Source: Geosiphon pyriformis
Taxonomy: Eukaryota > Glomeromycota > Glomeromycetes > Archaeosporales > Geosiphonaceae
Direction of reading: 5' to 3'
NCBI GenBank assembly: GCA_016748015.1
Contig: JAAOMT010000480.1
Coordinates: 684,101 to 748,100, forward strand
Length of the DNA: 64,000 bases
Shown: piece after piece, positions 35,201 through 45,397 of the stretch
Numbering within the stretch: the first letter of the stretch is position 1
Layout of the letters: every line of letters begins with the position of its first letter
Made by a program: the position numbers and the translations under genes
Notes under the pieces: generated by a model
Databases searched by the model: none
The model's input: only the letters and a program-made list of their open reading frames with translations
Told to the model about the DNA's origin: nothing

Positions 35201-36515
35201 CCTTTCTACCTCTCACTCACAACTTCAAGAAGAAGCAAAACGTTTATTTTGCCAGCGTAATGAATCCCATAAACAACATCAGGAATTATCAGCCGAAGTT
35301 CAACGATTACAAGGAGAGGTTGGTGGTCTTATACGTCGATGTGAAGATTTGGTAAAAGACAATACATCCCTATCAACCGAGATGGGTCGATTGCATGATG
35401 AATCTAGTCGTTTAGTTCGCGAAGAATCAATCAAAATCAACAACGGGAACATCTTAAGGAAGTTTAGCAATAGTGCATTGCAAAAGAATCCCCCTAGGAA
35501 CACTAATAACAATGAACTGCAAAAAAATCTTCTAAAAAAGAATAGTATTGGTGAAATTCAAAAAAATCTTGTACAAAAGATTAGTAATGACGAAATTCAA
35601 TTGAATATCAAAAAGGCTATTAGCGGGGAATTTCCAAAAAATATTTCAAAAATGAGTGGTGATGAATTGCCAAAAATTATCACAAAGACTAGTGGGGATG
35701 AATTCCAAAAGAATATTTCCAAGAAGGCAAGTATTGATGAAATCCATAGATTGGTCAATCGTAAATCAGCATTATCCATCCGGAAAAAGAGTCCAATCAC
35801 CTTGAAAGATTATGATGAACAGCAAAGAGCATTGCAGCAACAACAAAAAAAAGAGCAAAAGCCTCCCGTTCCACCCTTGCCATCTTTAGCTGAACAAGAA
35901 TTGTACGAATCCCCTACAGCTCCGTCAGCCGCGTCCGAGACATCATCTCCTGAACCAAAACAATTACCTTCTCCGGCTCCATCTTTACCATCATCCCCAG
36001 AACCAATAAATTTGCAAGCATCGGCTATTCCTCGTCGAAGCACTATCGCCCATCAGAAATCATCTTCTGTTCCAATAATCAGACGCGTGATGGCTTCGCA
36101 AGAAAAATCAAACACATCATCTCAATCTACCTCTCCATATCAAGCACATGAAAAAAAACAGAGTATCAGTCAAGTCAGCCTTCCTCATTCACGAATTACT
36201 CGATCATTTGACTTGAATCATGAGCCACCACTTTCAAAGTCACAATCGCAAGTTGAATTACCTCGTCCATCAATAGCTTCAAGCAACTCAGGAGTTAGTG
36301 GGATAACAGTAGTATCATTACCACGGTCGGGAATCGTTTCGAGACCAGTTTCAGTGTACAGCCAAAAATCTATAAGAATTTCAAAAACCAACAAAAAGGA
36401 CATAACTCTTTGTGAACATTGTCATAAAATTCCGGTTCAGAAGAAATTATTTTCAACGAAAGGACAGTCTCGTTTCTGCTCAAGTAAATGCAAGAAATTG
36501 GCAAAGAATCGTTAG
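32256..36515 (+). CDS. Large coiled-coil protein with 42-residue tandem repeats and a C-terminal Cys-rich finger
   Basis: One exon of 1419 codons. Residues 1-135 are rich in Gln, Asn, Ser, Tyr and His. Residues 145-1070 are almost continuous heptad coiled coil rich in Leu, Glu, Gln and Arg, including six tandem 42-residue units (residues about 610-868). From residue 1070 there are short KNxxKKxS-type repeats, then a Pro/Ser-rich low-complexity tail. The last 40 residues hold a possible zinc site, CEHCHKIP then FCSSKCKK. I do not recognise a named family. The layout suggests a long dimeric scaffold or tether of the golgin, septation or centrosome type, which is speculation. Missing introns and a tandem repeat suggest recent expansion. 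Confidence 0.85.
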   Translation: MSNNEISGQRNSLSNIVSALYQLPRMPEPSLVNSNSQNRCDFIIQIDPCYPISSTAQTPSPQSTIQNYNQYFSPYQHLRHHRTERTNSISSDRYENYHQQIEVYHQQQYQSQHFYFTNNNPAMITNNNGNSINSKQSIPILNHHAARRVRDLEVHLSYQSEQMRMIIWERDEWKNRNHALESELGRIHEQAVVYYQLYQERQALKSQNEVFLSNIKLLQTRITESNNERDDLRGKNHMLEICLAQAETKFGRIATLNQERDELLNSQQKLQRENNQLREESVELQRRNNSLESEMGKLQEELNFTSQQRDEFTHDIKCLKSQIKKSKDTSKFHEDEPSFTSEPQALTEASIGKSRMSVDNDSSYKQPNSKRIDVLVENQVSINCGAIENQNEINTNTCQQDNLSNNSKNSCTEISRLNDEVERLIREKYELDNKNNSLNSEFGVLRRQREELKEQNSQFAIEAGRLKERYSNSLNQNKELQIHNHDLATELSRVQQMCNNLLHIRDDLNTQSNELSAQVSELQQDSQIRIQEKLNLNQELNLLKLKHKELQDFDKTSIDQEREESENSKIKLTIELEQAQTESVQLKEQLEKVRHYENELKTLNETLTLQLSRLQEEFEHLKEESVQLKKELEKVGHRESEYKAHNDSLKSQLSQLQGEFENLRDESMELKEELVEVGNRETEHKIQNDSLKRQLSQLQEEFLDLKEECLHLKEELVDVGNRETGYKMQNDSLSKQLSQLQEESLDLKKECLHLKEELVNVDNRETEYKIQNDFLTNQLSQLQEESLDLKKECLHLKERLIKVGDRENEHKRKNDFLTNQLTQLQEESLDLKEQCLHFKEVSLQLQQELENLGQREIEYQTQNKVLTMQLSQLQYKIQEESERLIQEQDTVIKQKENEFESKLGELRREALDLLQGRDNLQIEASTLQLQLDNLQEESRNLVLQHEQCKTENATLIQEITRLHNMSEQTIKERELLMAKHNSLSTSHSQLQEEAKRLFCQRNESHKQHQELSAEVQRLQGEVGGLIRRCEDLVKDNTSLSTEMGRLHDESSRLVREESIKINNGNILRKFSNSALQKNPPRNTNNNELQKNLLKKNSIGEIQKNLVQKISNDEIQLNIKKAISGEFPKNISKMSGDELPKIITKTSGDEFQKNISKKASIDEIHRLVNRKSALSIRKKSPITLKDYDEQQRALQQQQKKEQKPPVPPLPSLAEQELYESPTAPSAASETSSPEPKQLPSPAPSLPSSPEPINLQASAIPRRSTIAHQKSSSVPIIRRVMASQEKSNTSSQSTSPYQAHEKKQSISQVSLPHSRITRSFDLNHEPPLSKSQSQVELPRPSIASSNSGVSGITVVSLPRSGIVSRPVSVYSQKSIRISKTNKKDITLCEHCHKIPVQKKLFSTKGQSRFCSSKCKKLAKNR
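34083..34859 (+). repeat. Six tandem 126-bp coding repeats (42 residues = six heptads)
   Basis: Units start at 34083, 34209, 34335, 34461, 34587 and 34713, each exactly 126 bp apart. Each begins QLSQLQEE (or a close variant) and ends near HKxQNDSLxx. The next related motif starts at 34860, 147 bp after the last unit, so the sixth unit carries a 21-bp (one heptad) insert. Units 3-6 are the most alike at DNA level. Exact heptad multiples keep the coiled-coil register. Confidence 0.93.
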
Positions 36516-37104
36516 TTTTTTTAAATTATTCCTTGGTGTTATGTATCATCTTTAGCTCTGATATTTTTCTAAAGTTTCCCACCTTTATCCACTTAGAGAT
36601 TAAACCTGACTCTGGGTAAGTCTTTTTTTCAATCTTGGGTAGAATCCCGTGCTCATGATTATTTATATCCTTTTTTAACCAATTACTTCCCATAGTTTAA
36701 CACCAGCTTCGAGTGACCTCACACTCAATGAAGACGAATCACCAACATCGATATCATCGGTAGCAGGAAGTTTGTCGGACGAATCGTTAAAACAACATGC
36801 TTACTAATATCAAATTGAGTGTGAATACCATGGCTTTAGCCTTTAGACTAGGAAAGAATTCTGAGTCATGATAGATTTAGAAATTTCCTCTCTTTAATGT
36901 ACATTTTTCTCTAGACTCAGAAGTTTCACGCTTCCCTTATATATGTACATATTCAATTTCTTTTGGTATTTTCTAATCTCGATTATAAATTAAAGGAATC
37001 CAATCTCTAAATGTGTTTTTAGACTAAATAAATATCTTCGAGTTAAACAAACCAAATTACGAAAACACCAATTACTCTTCCTACGTAGATCTTTACCAAT
37101 AATT
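36516..37104. other. Region downstream of the coiled-coil gene with two possible in-phase exons
   Basis: Between the stop of the coiled-coil gene and the convergent GGCT gene. Two pieces read in compatible phase: 36579-36616 (FPTFIHLEIKPDSG) before a strong gtaagt donor at 36617, and 36700-36798 after a tag acceptor (LTPASSDLTLNEDESPTSIS and a Ser-rich end) closed by TAA. They could be an alternative 3' end of the coiled-coil gene or a small separate gene. No upstream donor of matching phase was convincing. Confidence 0.3.
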
Positions 37105-37713
37105 TCAACTCCTCAATTGCGTTGGAGTTTCTTTAATCTTTTCAAAATATGGCTTAGGCAAGTATTCCTCTCCCTTTAATATTCGATTCAAATAAGCTCT
37201 CTCAGGCAACAATCCTTCCTTTATATACCCAGGTCCAGCGATGTAAACCACCGCTCTGACAATCTTGACCGAGTCCGCTTCCCGTCTTTCCCCAACTCCA
37301 TATTCACCATCAACCCCATTTTTCCAAAATCCACTTTCGGTCACGGGTACCAATATATCGACCTCCTCCCTATAATATTTGCCAGATTTTACACCCTCAT
37401 ATATATCTAATTGAGTAAAGCTCTTGTGATTACACCCTTCATAAACAATCCCGTACACGATAGAACTTGGTTCAGACATGATATTTGCGTGAGATTTTGT
37501 TCCACCATCATGATTGAAAGCTAAGCGATAATTACGAATGGCACAAGGGAATCGCTTTGACCAGGGAACATCTCGTTGGGCCATTTGGTCCACCGACATA
37601 TTTGAGCCATAGGCGAAGTAACTTGTTAGTGTTGGTAACGGTGGTAGGGAAGAGAATTCAGTCTTTGTGGAAGTGGTAGTTAAGGCGGTTGAGCTAGAGA
37701 TAGAGGACCCCAT
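37105..37713 (-). CDS. Gamma-glutamylcyclotransferase-like (AIG2/GGCT fold) protein
   Basis: A single exon of 202 codons from the first ATG of the frame at 37713 (a TTG farther upstream is not used). The glycine-loop motif YFAYGSNMS near residue 35 and the following substrate-pocket segment (DVPWSKRFPCAIRNYRLAFN) define the fold. GKYYREEVDI holds the likely catalytic glutamate. Members release 5-oxoproline from gamma-glutamyl amino acids or related compounds; the exact substrate is unknown. The protein begins MGSSIS, which fits an N-myristoylation consensus, so membrane association is possible. Divergent from the importin gene with 162 bp between start codons. Confidence 0.82.
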   Translation of the reverse strand: MGSSISSSTALTTTSTKTEFSSLPPLPTLTSYFAYGSNMSVDQMAQRDVPWSKRFPCAIRNYRLAFNHDGGTKSHANIMSEPSSIVYGIVYEGCNHKSFTQLDIYEGVKSGKYYREEVDILVPVTESGFWKNGVDGEYGVGERREADSVKIVRAVVYIAGPGYIKEGLLPERAYLNRILKGEEYLPKPYFEKIKETPTQLRS

Positions 37714-37875
37714 TGTCAAATATCTAAGCGGAGAAATAAAATTCAATGATTGGAGTGTTATGTAAAAATATCATGTGTCAAGCTGATAAGCCGATTAATG
37801 TAACATCATAAAAAAGATTTTTTTCCCTTCATAAATTTTTAACTTGATATAGAGGAATTTTGCAAATAAAAAATT
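37714..37875. promoter_or_regulatory. Bidirectional promoter between GGCT-like and Kap123 genes
   Basis: 162 bases between divergent ATGs, AT-rich near the importin side. No specific element was recognised. Confidence 0.45.
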
Positions 37876-40800
37876 ATGGAGGTGATATTTGAATTTGCAA
37901 CTTGAAGATAACAACTTTTTTACCAAGTTCATGCGAATCTTTTTCACGTCCATCTAGGACTTCTATGTGGGACTTGAGCAGCAACTCATTCAATTGTCAA
38001 CGGCAAGTGATACGACAGTTATACGAACGGTAGGGTTATTCAGAACCAAACCTTTTCCAAAACCACCACTAGAGCACATTATTCCTTCATTTGACTCGCG
38101 AAAGGATTATTTTTCATCAAAATATCAAAGGCCACTACTACGTTAAACATTCAATATTATAATAACGTGAATTGTGTACCAGCATTGGTGGAAATTATAT
38201 CCAAATCTCAGCTTTGGCAGGTTCGATTAATTCTTTTATTTACAGAATTTTATGCAACCTTGAACAGTTGATTTTACGTTTGCTGGATTCACAGGTACGA
38301 CAATTAGCTGCGGTAGAAGCAAGAAAACGCGTTTTGAAATGGTGGTCAAAGCTTGACATTAATAGCCAAAATTTGATCAAGAGTCGTTTACTCGAAGTAA
38401 TATTACAAGAGGCCCAGTAAGTTTGTAAATAATTATGATCAAGTTACCCAGGGGTTATCAATGTTTTTACTGAAAATTAAACCCAACCCCATTAATTTTA
38501 TATGATCAGGAGCCTCGTGAGTCATGCAACTGCCCGTGTAATATCCTCAATTGCGAAAGTCGAATTACCAGCTGGCACATGGGGTGATCTACCGCAATTT
38601 TTATTTAATTGCTGTAAAAGCCCTACTGCTAGTCAACGTGAGGTATTTTTTTTCAAAATAACCATATTTAATGCGATTAAAAATTATTTATTAATATTTT
38701 ACCCTTAAGGTTGGAGTGTATGTCTTATACACTCTCTTTGACACACTCACGGATATATTTCTCGACCATAAGCAATTTTTTCAATTATTCACCAATACTA
38801 TTAATGATCCAGTGAGTAAAGAAGTTCGAATCACGACTCTTCAGTAAGTATTATGATATTTTATCTTATTCAATGATTTCATTTCAATCTTCAATCTATA
38901 CTCAACAAATATAAAATTTAATACTCCCATCAGGGCATTAGGAAAAGTTGCTGAGTCTATTGAGAGCGAAGCTCAAAGTGAAATTGTATGATATTCTAAT
39001 ATTATCCCGTGAATAAATTCCATTAAGTACCCATAATCAAAATAAAATAAAATTTCAGAAATTGTTTCAAGATTTGATTCCCTCAATGGTCAATGTCCTT
39101 CAACAATGTTTGAATGACAATGACGAAGACTCTGCTAACAGAGGATTTGAAGTATTTGATGGATTGCTTATGCTGGTAAAATTTATATTCATGTTAAACT
39201 CAACATAAGGGCTGCCCTAACGCTAAACTGGCATTTAATTTTAGGAAGTACCTCTATTATCTAATCATATCCCTCAACTTATCGAGTTTTTTTTGAATGT
39301 TGCTCAAAACAAAGATTATCAGGGTTCAATGCGGGTGATGGCTTTGCAATTCTTAATATGGGCCACTGTATAGTAAGAATCGAGAAAATACGTGCGTTAA
39401 TTATCAGTTATCCCGTTATAATCAATTTGTAGATTGAAATTTCTCTTTTGGCATCATTTAGCAAAAAAGCCAAAATTCAAAGGCTGAAGCTTGTTGGCCC
39501 CATTATCGAAAGATTGATGCCTATTGGAACTGAAGATGACCCCGATGATGCCGATGAAGATTCACCATCAAGGGTGCGAAAATGAATTGTTTCGTTAGTG
39601 CCCCAATTTCTCAAATTTTAATAATTGATATATTCTAAACAATGCACAGCTCGCATTCCGAGTCATAAATACTCTGTCAACTAATCTGCCACCAGCCCAA
39701 GTATTTCCTGCGGTAATCAATCAGGTTGTTGGATACATGCAAAATCCTGATCCAAAATTCAGGAAGGCTGCAATGATGGCATTCGCGGTAGGTGTTTTTT
39801 TACCCAATCACTTATTGTTTTAATGCAAGTTTTCCTCATACTCATAAATATATATATATGGGAAATAGGTTTTGATTGAAGGGTGTGCAGATCATATTCG
39901 TCCCAAATTCAATGAATTACTACCAATTGTATGTACTGGACTTCAAGATCCAGAGACCATCGTCAGACGAGCAGCGTGCATAGCTCTTGGATCTTTTGCA
40001 GGTTGCCAGTTTCTTCTGGTTTCATTTATTTATCAACATTAAACTTTGTAATTTTAACATCATATAAAATCCTTCATTCACGTAGAAGAACTAGACCAAG
40101 AGATTGCCGTTAATCACGCCACTTTATTGCCACTTGTTTTCAACCTCCTCAATGATCCAAGTCCTGATATTCCCAAACACGCTTGCAATGCGTTAGATGC
40201 CATTCTTGAGGGATTAGGCGACGAGATTATTCAATATTTACCCATATTAATGGAAAAGATGTTGAACATATTGGATTATGGCTCAGATGAAGTTAAAGCT
40301 ACTGTTACTGCAGCCATCGGAAGTGCCGCTCATGCTGCTGGAGAGGTATAATCAATATTAAATAATGTGAAATACCGTAAATTAACTTAATACTTTGAAT
40401 AAATTCCCTTCATAGGAATTTAAGCCATACTTTGAAGAAGTAATAAAAAGATTACATGCCTTGATGAGTATCAATCAAGGAACAGAGGCTCTTATGTTAC
40501 GTGGTGTAGCGACCGATACCATCGGAGCCGTTGCGGAAGCAGTTGGAAAAGAAGTTTTTCAAGTAAAATTTTTCTATAAATTTTAATCTTATTACCTTGT
40601 GTGCGTAAAGCTTACTCTCCTAAATATAAAGGATCACTTCCATGAACTGATGCGAATGGCCATTGAAGGAATACAATTAGATTCTGCTCGCTTACGTGAA
40701 TGCAGTTATTGTCTATTTGCTGTAATGGCTCGTGTTTTCCAAGGCGACTTTGCACCTTACCTCGAAGCGGTGATGCCACAACTGATAAAAACTTGCCAAA

Positions 40801-42936
40801 TCGAGGAGAAAAATTTGTTTAATATAAGTGGTAAATGATCAGGAAACTCTCCATTGACCTATTTCCGTTTTCTCATTAACATTCTGATTTGACCTACTTT
40901 TAAAAGAAAACCTTGAGGCCGAACAAAATGAAGAAGATGAGGACGATGTTGACGAACTCATTGTAAATTCGGCTGTTGTCGATGAAAAAGAAATAGCTGC
41001 TGATGCTATTGGTGAAATTTTTGAACATACCAGAGGGCATTTCCTTCCGTACGTTGAAACATGTACCAAGGAGCTTCAAAAACTTTGCAATCATTATTCT
41101 GAAGGTGTTAGGAAAGCAGCGGCTTGTTCTTTGTTTAATTTTCTGGCGACCTTCTATTTGATGTCGGATCCTGCACCTTGGCAACCTGGCTTACCAGTGG
41201 TAATTCTTATTTTCGCTTCTCATCCTTTCCTGCTTAAACTTCAGCTGAGAGATGATTTGTATTGTGGTAATTAGAAAGTACCACTTCACGAGAATGTAAC
41301 TACCATGGCGAAAGCGGTGTTTCCTGAAATTCTAACTATGTGGGAAGAGGAGGAAAGCAAGTAAGTTATCGAGGAAACACTAAAAATCTGTATTTGCGCT
41401 TAAAAATATGATGAATTATAAGCTCTTAACCCAGCTCATTTTGAAATTTAATGAGATGATTTTTTTTATTCTGAATACTCCCATTCAAATTAATTTATCC
41501 GAATTGTTTGAAATATCCATTAAATAACTTTTCTTATCTTCACAGGATGGTGGTGGTTCAGATATGTCAGGAGTTAAATGAGGTGCTCAAAGGTTGTGGG
41601 CCTGCCGTCATTGCTGATTGTAAGCTTATTTACTATGATTCAAAATTTTCCTGTCTTCTGATAAGCCTTTTTATTCAAAACCTTATCGATTTAATAGATG
41701 TTGATCAGATTGCAAATAATTGTCTCCAAATCTTGCAAAAACAGGCTGCATGTCAACAAGATCAGGAAGACGAAGAAGGAATTTTGGATGAAGATGAAGA
41801 AGCAGAACATGATGCTTTGCTAATCAATGCCTGCTCGGATTTAGTGGCAGCTATGGCTTTGGCGCTTGGTTCTGATTTTGCCTCCTATTTCAAAGTTTAT
41901 CTTCCGCTAATAAGCAAATATTATGTATGTTTAAAGTTAAATTATATGAATTTCAAAGAAGCATTAATTTTCAACTAAACTAAAACTATTATTCCCTGAA
42001 TCTACATCTAGAAAAAGACAAAACCTACATCTGATAGATCAATGGCCATTGGATGCTTGGGTGAATGTGTCCTTGGGCTAAAATCTGCTTCATCTCAATT
42101 TACTGAGGTATCGACCATCTAGTCAATTTTTCTGTTTTATTTGACTGGAAAAGCGAATACAGAGTTAAATATATTTAATTAAAATGATCGGTAGCAACTT
42201 TTACCAATCTTTTTGAAAGCTCTTGGGGATGAAGATGATGAAGTTCGCAGTAATGCCGCATATGCCATTGGACTCTTATGTTTTTATACAAACGTGAATA
42301 TTATTGGGTTAAGTATATCACTTCTTTGACGAAACTGTGTTTATTTTTGTGTGATTTATTTACATTCTTCCCTTTTAATAGCCAATATGGTGCTATTCTA
42401 ACAGCCTTACACCCACTTATTACGAGACAATCGGCCTCAAATGTTACTGACAATGCATGTGGCGCTGTTTGTCGAATGATTTTGGCACACTCTGAAGCTA
42501 TCCCGCTCGATCAGGTACATTTTTCGGTATAAAATTGATTTTTTCACATCAGATCAATAATTTAACTCTGAGAATTTCAAGGTTTTGGAAGTTTTAATAC
42601 GAACATTACCACTAAAGAAAGATTATCAAGAAAACGAACCAGTATACCAATGCATATTCCAACTATTTCGCATCAATAATTCATTTGTAAATATTCAACT
42701 TGATCTTTGATTTCTCTACCGATCGTTTTGGCTAAATTCTGTTGTCTAAATAATAGATCTTAAATAATATTCCTCAACTCTTGAATATATTTGGGCAAGT
42801 CTTGTCGCCACCGGAAGATCAACTCACAGACAAGACACGCCATGAATTGATAGAACTTATTCATGCCCTACATCAACAGTTCCCCGATATGGTTAACCAG
42901 TCGGGTTTGACAACTTTATTACAAGCTCAATCTTAG
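37876..42936 (+). CDS. KAP123: Karyopherin/importin-beta family, Kap123 / importin-4 type
   Basis: Twenty-four exons with GT-AG introns and consistent phases give 3150 nt, 1049 aa (yeast Kap123 1113, human IPO4 1081). Exons: 37876-37881, 37958-38029, 38131-38220, 38295-38416, 38510-38642, 38710-38843, 38934-38985, 39059-39175, 39245-39372, 39462-39573, 39650-39787, 39869-40001, 40086-40345, 40416-40562, 40632-40830, 40907-41199, 41275-41360, 41546-41619, 41698-41924, 42012-42107, 42195-42307, 42382-42514, 42582-42686, 42757-42936. The protein is a run of HEAT repeats: VRQLAAVEARKRV near the N terminus, an acidic loop EDDPDDADED, LNDPSPDIPKHACNALDAIL, DEVRSNAAYAIGLL and VTDNACGAVCRMI. It should carry ribosomal proteins and histones into the nucleus in a RanGTP-dependent way. 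The first coding exon is only ATG GAG. Confidence 0.92.
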
Positions 42937-43589
42937 AGCCCATTCCCTTTTATATTTCCCTCCTGGCTATATGGATATTCTGAATTTATGAATTCTCAAA
43001 AGTAAAGTAGTTCTTTTATCACCCAGACTAAGGCTAATTTTTTATACTATCAGAATTAAATTTCAAAGTATTTTGTGGGCGTTTCGAAAATCCCAATTTC
43101 AGGAAAGAGAAAAAGCTCTAGGATTATAAACTCGATAGGGATATGTAAGGTATACTGCAATAAAACGAAACATAATACGAAGTCACATGCAGTGGCTTGG
43201 AATTGAACCAAACCAAACGGTATGCGCGATTGTGAATTCCTGGGGCCGATTTTTTTAATTGGCTTGTCTTGAGTATCTGATAATTTCTTTGCAGTTCCAG
43301 CTATTCAGGCATATTTCCAAAATACAAATACAAATTTATAGTCACATTTTGTGTTCCTGGAAAGCTCACTGCTATCATATTTTTCTATTCTATAAAAATG
43401 TAATTTCTTAATCATAAATTACTTTAAATAACATTATTTTACTGTTTTTGATTTTGATAAATTAATTTAATAATTCTTTGGTCATGGTGATTTTAAACTT
43501 GATATTATTAAAAATATTTTATTTATTTATTATTATTTTAATTAATGTATTATAATAAATATATTTAATTTTGTTAATTTGTATATGTT
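42937..43589. other. 3' flank of the importin gene grading into AT-rich repeat territory
   Basis: Normal gene-flank composition to about 43400, containing the importin 3' untranslated region. After that the sequence becomes nearly pure A/T. No gene or RNA was recognised. Confidence 0.5.
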
Positions 43590-45250
43590 TTAAATAGCAT
43601 TTATAAATTACAATTTAATACAATACAACAAATTAAGTACTTTAAATTATATGTAATTTATGTATTTGTTATATATAACCAGCCATTTAGACAAATTAAA
43701 ATTGTATTTTATTATACTACATATTTATTAAAACCAAAAAACAAACAATTTATTTACAAAAATTAATATAGTTTTTACAATATTAAGTATTTATATTATA
43801 TTATTAAAAATAATAATTAAAAGATTATATATAACAAAAAACACGAAATTATTTATATATAATCTGTTTTTTCTAAATTAACTTTAAATTTAAATTTAAT
43901 TAATTTAAATTTATTTTTATAATTAATTATTAAATTATAAACAAAGTTAACCAGTTTAAAACAGTAATTTTAAAAATAAAACTTTTGCATAAAAATATAT
44001 ATAAATACTTATTATTAATATATTTATAATATTAAAAATAATAAAATACATATATTAATTAAAAACTTTTAAACCATAATAAATATATTTAACAATTTTT
44101 TGTAAAAATTTATATTTATTTTATACACAAATATATAATTTAACAAATTTTATTTTATTATATTACAAATACAAAATATTAAAAAATAATCTGTTATATA
44201 AATATTTTTTAATTATTACAAATAAGTTTTAATATATTATTTTTATTATATATATATATACAAATTAATTAACAACTTATTTTAAATTTAAAAATTATAT
44301 ATAAATTAAAATATTTTATTAAAAAATCTTAAACTAATCTATGTTTTATATCAAAATATTATTAATAATTTTAATATTAAGTCTAATTTTTTATTAAATA
44401 TAGTTTATAATTTTATATATATCTTAAATTAAGTAGTTTTAAAAACCATTTTATTATTAGTTATAATATATTTTTTTTTAATAAATAAAAAACAATATTT
44501 TGTTAACAAATATATTAGTATGTTTATTTTTAAAAAAGTTTAGCCTTATATTAAATAACAAAATTTTTATTATAATTATAATATTAATAATATTATATTA
44601 AATTAAGTTAAAATTTTAATTATAAAACTACTTTAAAAATTTAATTAAATCTAAATATTTTTTAAAATTAACATATTTTTTTTATTAAAATTGTTTTTTA
44701 AAATTACAAAAAACTTTTATTTATAGTTTTAACTAACCAAAAACATTTTTAAAAAAAACAATATTTAAAAACTTAAAAAACAAATTTTATACAAAACAGT
44801 TTTATATTGTTTTTAAATACATACTTAATATTAATTATTCTATATACAAATTAAAAAGCAGCCTTAATAAAAACCAGAAAAAACATTAAACACCAAAATA
44901 AAAATTATTTATTTAAAAAATTTTTAATAACTAATATTTGTTTTTTAAATATTATTAAATACCAAAAAAAATTCAGTTTTTTTTAACTATTTAAGTTAAT
45001 ATAAAAAAAGTAATATTAAAAATTTAAGACTTTTTATAATTATAACAATTATACAATTCTAATTAATTATTTTAAAAATTATTAAAAAAAGAAAATTTTT
45101 TATTTAAAATTAAAAAAAATAGTTTAAAATCAGTAAAAAACTGATTAATAACTATTTTATTTTAAAAAAAAACTTTTATAAAGTACTATTAAACAATTTT
45201 TATATTTATAACTGTTTTATTAATAAAAATACTACTAATTATATTAGAAA
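43590..45250 (-). mobile_element. LINE copy E, ultra-decayed relic of the same family
   Basis: On the minus strand the block at about 43673-43700 (ataaccagccatttagacaa on the plus strand) aligns with the 3' untranslated region of copy D (gtgaccagccacttgggcca at 52752-52771). Just to the right, accaaaaaacaaacaattta aligns with the ORF2 3' end of copy D (cccaaaaaaaacaaacaggg). Differences are largely G-to-A and C-to-T. Farther right no protein can be read and composition is almost pure A/T, so the extent up to the start of copy B is inferred from position only. Confidence 0.55.
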
Positions 45251-45397
45251 ATAAAAAAAAAAAACTTTTTTCTCTCCTTCATCCCAAATTCCTAAAAAAG
45301 TATTAAATTTTGAAAAAAAGTTTTTTTCTGTTTTTGCATACTGTCTTTTACTATTTTACAAGAATCAAATCCTTTTGTTGTTGGCCCAGCTGCCACT

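Noticed and set aside
43400-45250. Mitochondrial DNA insertion suggested by the extreme AT content
   Set aside because: No mitochondrial gene or tRNA-like fold could be read, and LINE-derived blocks are recognisable at one end.
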